The translations under genes were made by a program, and so were the position numbers. Shown one piece after another: positions 2,738 through 5,133 of a stretch of 5,133 nucleotides of DNA (the first letter of the stretch is position 1; the number at the start of each line of letters is the position of its first letter). The DNA comes from Candidatus Bipolaricaulota bacterium (GTDB lineage: Bacteria; Bipolaricaulota; Bipolaricaulia; RBG-16-55-9): NCBI GenBank assembly GCA_015487455.1, contig WFPR01000019.1, positions 1 through 5,133 of the forward strand. The letters run 5' to 3'. The notes under the pieces were generated by a model that was not told where the DNA came from, searched no databases, and saw nothing but the letters and a program-made list of their open reading frames with translations.

Positions 2738-5133
2738 ATGCGGCAGCGGAGGCAAACGGTCTTCTTGGAGGCCTTCCCAATCGTCGTGTTGACGCTGGGG
2801 CTGCTGGTGGGCCTCCTGGTCCCGAGCGGGGCTGTGGCTGTAGATGTGGATGCTGATGCTGTGGATGCGGAGGGGCCGCCCGGCGACTACGGGGACGCGC
2901 CCGACGGGGTGCTGGCCGGGTACCGTCTCATCGACGAGAAGCTCGTCGGGACGTTCCCCTCGCTGTACAAGGGGGCGGGGTCGGCCCAAGACCCCTGGGC
3001 GGTGGAGTACGTGCTTCACCGCTTCCCAGAGGAGCGGGCCTATCTGGGCAGCGGCGTCACGAGCGAGCGGAACGCGCTGGTCGTCGACCGGGACGCCGAC
3101 GACGGCTGGCGGCCGGGCTCGCTGCTCACCTGCCGCCGCGTGCGCCTGGAGGTCTTCCTCACCGTGCCCGAGACGGCCACCCAAGGCCCGCTGTACTTGA
3201 ACGTCCTCTTCGATTGGAACCACGACGGCCGCTGGGCCGGGGCCTCCGCCTGCGCCGTCCCCGGCCGGGCGGGCCGCGAGATCGTCGTCCCCGAGTGGGC
3301 CATCCGCAACCTGGCCCTGCACGAGGAGCCCTACAACGTAGGGCCGGGGTTCGCGGGCACGATCGAGCTGCCCGCGATCCTGACGGGGCCGACGCCCGGC
3401 GAGCTTTGGGTCCGGTTTACGTTGAGCACCGAGCCCGTCCCGGAGGAGGTCTTCCCGCCCGTGGAGCGGGGCGGCCTGGGCTGGCAGGGCCAGGGGGACT
3501 TCCTCTACGGCGAGACGGAGGACTACCTCACATGCGTGATCGAGCGGGCGGACGCGCTCTTCGGCGACTGCCCCCTCCCGCTGGCCGGGTCGTCGCTGAT
3601 CGAGCCGCCGCCGGAGGCGAGCAACCGCGCCCCCACCGCGGAGGACGACCGCGCCGCGCTGACCTGTGAGGCCGAGGTCGTCCTCGACCCGCTGGCCAAC
3701 GACCACGATCCCGACGGCGATCCCCTCACGATCGTGAGCTTCACCCAGCCCGCCCACGGGGCCGTCGTGCTCAACCCCAACGGCACGATCACCTACGTGC
3801 GCACCGACGGCTTCATCGGGACGGACACGTTCTCGTACGTCGTCTGCGACGAGGCGGGGCTCTGCGACGGGGCCACCGTGACGATCGAGCTTGGGGCCTG
3901 CGCGGACCTCGCGATCGAGAAGGACGACGCCCCCGACCCCGTGATCGCGGGGGAGACGCTCACCTACACCCTCACGGTGCACAACGCGGGGCCATCGGAC
4001 GCCCTTGACGTCGAGGTGGAGGACGAGCTGCCGGATGGCGTCACGCTCATCGGCGCCTCCCCGAGCCAAGGGAGCTGCTCCACCTCGGGCTCGAGCTTAA
4101 GCTGCGCGCTGGGGACGCTCCCCTTAGGGGGCAGCGCCTCGATCACGCTGACGGTCCAAATCGACCCGGGCTTCTCGGGCACCCTGGTGAACGTGGCCCG
4201 GGTGCGCGGCGGCGCGGAGGACCCCGACCCGGCGAACAACGTCGCCCAAGCCCACACGACCGTGGAGGGGGCCGACCTCGCGATCGCGAAGGCGGCCGAG
4301 CCCAGCCCTGCGGTCGCGGGCGGGACGCTGACGTACACGATCACGGTGCAGAACATGGGCCCGTCCGTCGCCCACGACGTCGAGGTGGAGGACGAGTTGC
4401 CCGTGGGCGTGGCGCTCATCGGCGCTTCGCCGGGCCAGGGGAGCTGTTCGGCGTCGGGCTCAGGCTCGAGTGTCGTCTGCAGCCTGGGGTCGTTGCCCCC
4501 GGGGCAGGTCGTGACGATCACCGTCGCGGTTCAAATCGACGCGGCCTTCTCGGGCACGCTGGTCAACACGGCCACGGTCATCACGAGCAGCGGCGACCCG
4601 AACCTCGACAACAACCGCGCCATCGTCGAGACGTCCGTGGTCGCCCAAGCCGACCTCTCGATCGTCAAGTGGGATGACCCCGACCCCGTGATCGCGGGGG
4701 AGACGCTCACCTACACCCTCACGGTGCAGAACGCAGGACCGTCGGACGCGCAGGGCGTGACGGTGGAGGACGAGCTGCCCAACGGGGTGACCCTTGTAAG
4801 CGTCAACGCCAGCCAGGGGAGTTGCAGCTCGGCGGGCGTCCCGGTCGTCTGCGCCCTGGGGACGCTGACGGCGGGGAGCGCGGCCACCGTCACGATCACG
4901 GTGCGCGTTGACCCGGCTGCTGAAGGGATGCTCATCAACACGGCCACCGTGGCGGGCGACACCCCCGACCCCGACCCCATGAACAACGCGGCCACGGCCC
5001 GAACGCCCGTGGAAGCCCGGGCGGACCTCTCGATCGCCAAGGGGGACAGCCCCGACCCCGTGATCGCGGGGGAAACGCTCGTGTACACCCTCACGGTACA
5101 GAACGCGGGGCCGTCCGCGGCCGCCGACGTCGA
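2738..5133 (+). CDS. Secreted multidomain DUF11-repeat surface protein (N-terminal part)
   Basis: An open frame of 798 codons runs off the window, so the C-terminus and anchor are not visible. Residues 1-34 form a signal peptide: basic R-Q-R-R, a hydrophobic core at about 14-29, and likely cleavage after AVA (32-34). A GEVED-type domain spans about 49-266, with DYGDAPD (50-56), VDRDADDGW (116-124), FDWNHDGRW (158-166) and GETEDY (258-263). A cadherin/Big_9-like Ig domain spans about 297-385, with the probable calcium loop NDHDPDGDPL (321-330). At least four DUF11 repeats follow from 389, each with ADL(A/S)I, an AG.TL.YT.TV core and a DP...NN end. Such proteins are exported and act as adhesins, sheath or cell-wall components in known cases; the role here is inferred. 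ATG 2738 is chosen for AAGGGGG at 2724-2730 and because the signal peptide begins there. Expression appears to be controlled by the c-di-GMP riboswitch upstream. Confidence 0.92.
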   Translation, partial: MRQRRQTVFLEAFPIVVLTLGLLVGLLVPSGAVAVDVDADAVDAEGPPGDYGDAPDGVLAGYRLIDEKLVGTFPSLYKGAGSAQDPWAVEYVLHRFPEERAYLGSGVTSERNALVVDRDADDGWRPGSLLTCRRVRLEVFLTVPETATQGPLYLNVLFDWNHDGRWAGASACAVPGRAGREIVVPEWAIRNLALHEEPYNVGPGFAGTIELPAILTGPTPGELWVRFTLSTEPVPEEVFPPVERGGLGWQGQGDFLYGETEDYLTCVIERADALFGDCPLPLAGSSLIEPPPEASNRAPTAEDDRAALTCEAEVVLDPLANDHDPDGDPLTIVSFTQPAHGAVVLNPNGTITYVRTDGFIGTDTFSYVVCDEAGLCDGATVTIELGACADLAIEKDDAPDPVIAGETLTYTLTVHNAGPSDALDVEVEDELPDGVTLIGASPSQGSCSTSGSSLSCALGTLPLGGSASITLTVQIDPGFSGTLVNVARVRGGAEDPDPANNVAQAHTTVEGADLAIAKAAEPSPAVAGGTLTYTITVQNMGPSVAHDVEVEDELPVGVALIGASPGQGSCSASGSGSSVVCSLGSLPPGQVVTITVAVQIDAAFSGTLVNTATVITSSGDPNLDNNRAIVETSVVAQADLSIVKWDDPDPVIAGETLTYTLTVQNAGPSDAQGVTVEDELPNGVTLVSVNASQGSCSSAGVPVVCALGTLTAGSAATVTITVRVDPAAEGMLINTATVAGDTPDPDPMNNAATARTPVEARADLSIAKGDSPDPVIAGETLVYTLTVQNAGPSAAADV
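3902..4270 (+). repeat. DUF11 repeat 1
   Basis: Residues 389-511 of the surface protein (123 residues) run from A-D-L-A-I-E-K to the DPDPANN end motif and a short linker. The Cys pair C447/C456 flanks a Ser-rich turn. The fold is expected to be an Ig-like beta sandwich. Confidence 0.88.
3931..3981 (+). repeat. 51-base direct repeat, copy A
   Basis: This is identical, base for base, to 4678-4728 in repeat 3, including third codon positions. It encodes the P-D-P-V-I-A-G-E-T-L-T-Y-T-L-T-V core. The identity points to recent duplication or gene conversion. Confidence 0.9.
4271..4648 (+). repeat. DUF11 repeat 2
   Basis: Residues 512-637 (126 residues) are the most diverged copy at DNA level, with A-E-P-S-P-A-V-A-G-G in place of the P-D-P-V-I-A-G-E of the others. 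It keeps a Cys pair (C570/C581) and ends DPNLDNN. Confidence 0.88.
4649..5020 (+). repeat. DUF11 repeat 3
   Basis: Residues 638-761 (124 residues) begin A-D-L-S-I-V-K and end DPDPMNN, with Cys pair C696/C705. Bases 4678-4728 are identical to 3931-3981 of repeat 1. Confidence 0.88.
4678..4728 (+). repeat. 51-base direct repeat, copy B
   Basis: This is the identical partner of 3931-3981, offset by 747 bases (two DUF11 units). The intervening repeat 2 lacks this identity. Confidence 0.9.
5021..5133 (+). repeat. DUF11 repeat 4 (cut by window end)
   Basis: Residues 762-798 carry the start of a fourth repeat, A-D-L-S-I-A-K-G-D followed by P-D-P-V-I-A-G-E-T-L. Bases 5050-5100 differ from the 51-base element of repeats 1 and 3 at only five positions, so more repeats probably follow. 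Confidence 0.85.

Noticed and set aside
2653..2856. 67-codon + strand frame starting TTG 2653
   Set aside because: It overlaps the true start and signal peptide at 2738 in another frame and has no ribosome binding site.
2648..4069. Long minus-strand open frame (473 codons) opposite the surface-protein gene
   Set aside because: Its product is low-complexity Arg/Gly/Ala/Val-rich with no recognisable motif. It mirrors a GC-rich + strand gene with clear signal peptide and domains, and it runs across the riboswitch gene's start.
3902..5133. CRISPR-like or tandem non-coding repeat array
   Set aside because: The ~370-base periodicity stays in frame and encodes DUF11 domains; the unit length and divergence do not fit a CRISPR.

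Overview
The window is GC-rich bacterial DNA, roughly two-thirds G+C by eye, with tightly packed genes and frequent GTG or TTG starts. It contains the end of a pyruvate phosphate dikinase gene, housekeeping genes, a sigma70-type promoter, a cyclic-di-GMP-I riboswitch and a long secreted DUF11-repeat protein. This fits an uncultured, possibly thermophilic lineage; Bipolaricaulota/Acetothermia is one possibility, but nothing here fixes the taxonomy.

Layout. Bases 1-185 hold the last ~48 codons of a pyruvate phosphate dikinase gene (ppdK) with a one-base frameshift. Its upstream part is replaced at bases 1-40 by an exact inverted copy of bases 155-194, which looks like a clone-end or assembly chimera. 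Next on the + strand come a DUF123 protein (166-741, start uncertain) and a class I SAM-dependent methyltransferase (705-1442) that overlaps it by 37 bases. proC (pyrroline-5-carboxylate reductase, 2286-1471) lies on the minus strand and converges on the methyltransferase with only 28 bases between the stop codons. A 31-base near-perfect palindrome lies just upstream of the proC start.

The intergenic stretch 2287-2737 is the most informative part of the window. It holds a possible minus-strand promoter for proC and a near-consensus + strand promoter (TTGACA, 17 bases, TAGAAT). A class I c-di-GMP riboswitch aptamer (GEMM-I, about 2491-2592) begins a few bases after the predicted transcription start. 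It is followed at once by a strong intrinsic terminator (2593-2650) and, 88 bases later, by the start of a very long open reading frame (2738 to the window edge).

That reading frame encodes a signal peptide, a GEVED-type domain, a cadherin/Big_9-like Ig domain and at least four DUF11 repeats. It is therefore a secreted or surface repeat protein of the adhesin/cell-wall type, cut off by the window end after 798 codons. The 5' strand of aptamer helix P1 can also pair with the 5' arm of the terminator. This suggests a transcriptional OFF switch: c-di-GMP would stabilise the aptamer, the terminator would form, and the surface protein would not be made. The promoter, riboswitch, terminator and giant surface protein form one regulatory unit linking the biofilm/motility second messenger to the cell surface. 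The proC, methyltransferase and DUF123 genes look like unrelated housekeeping neighbours.
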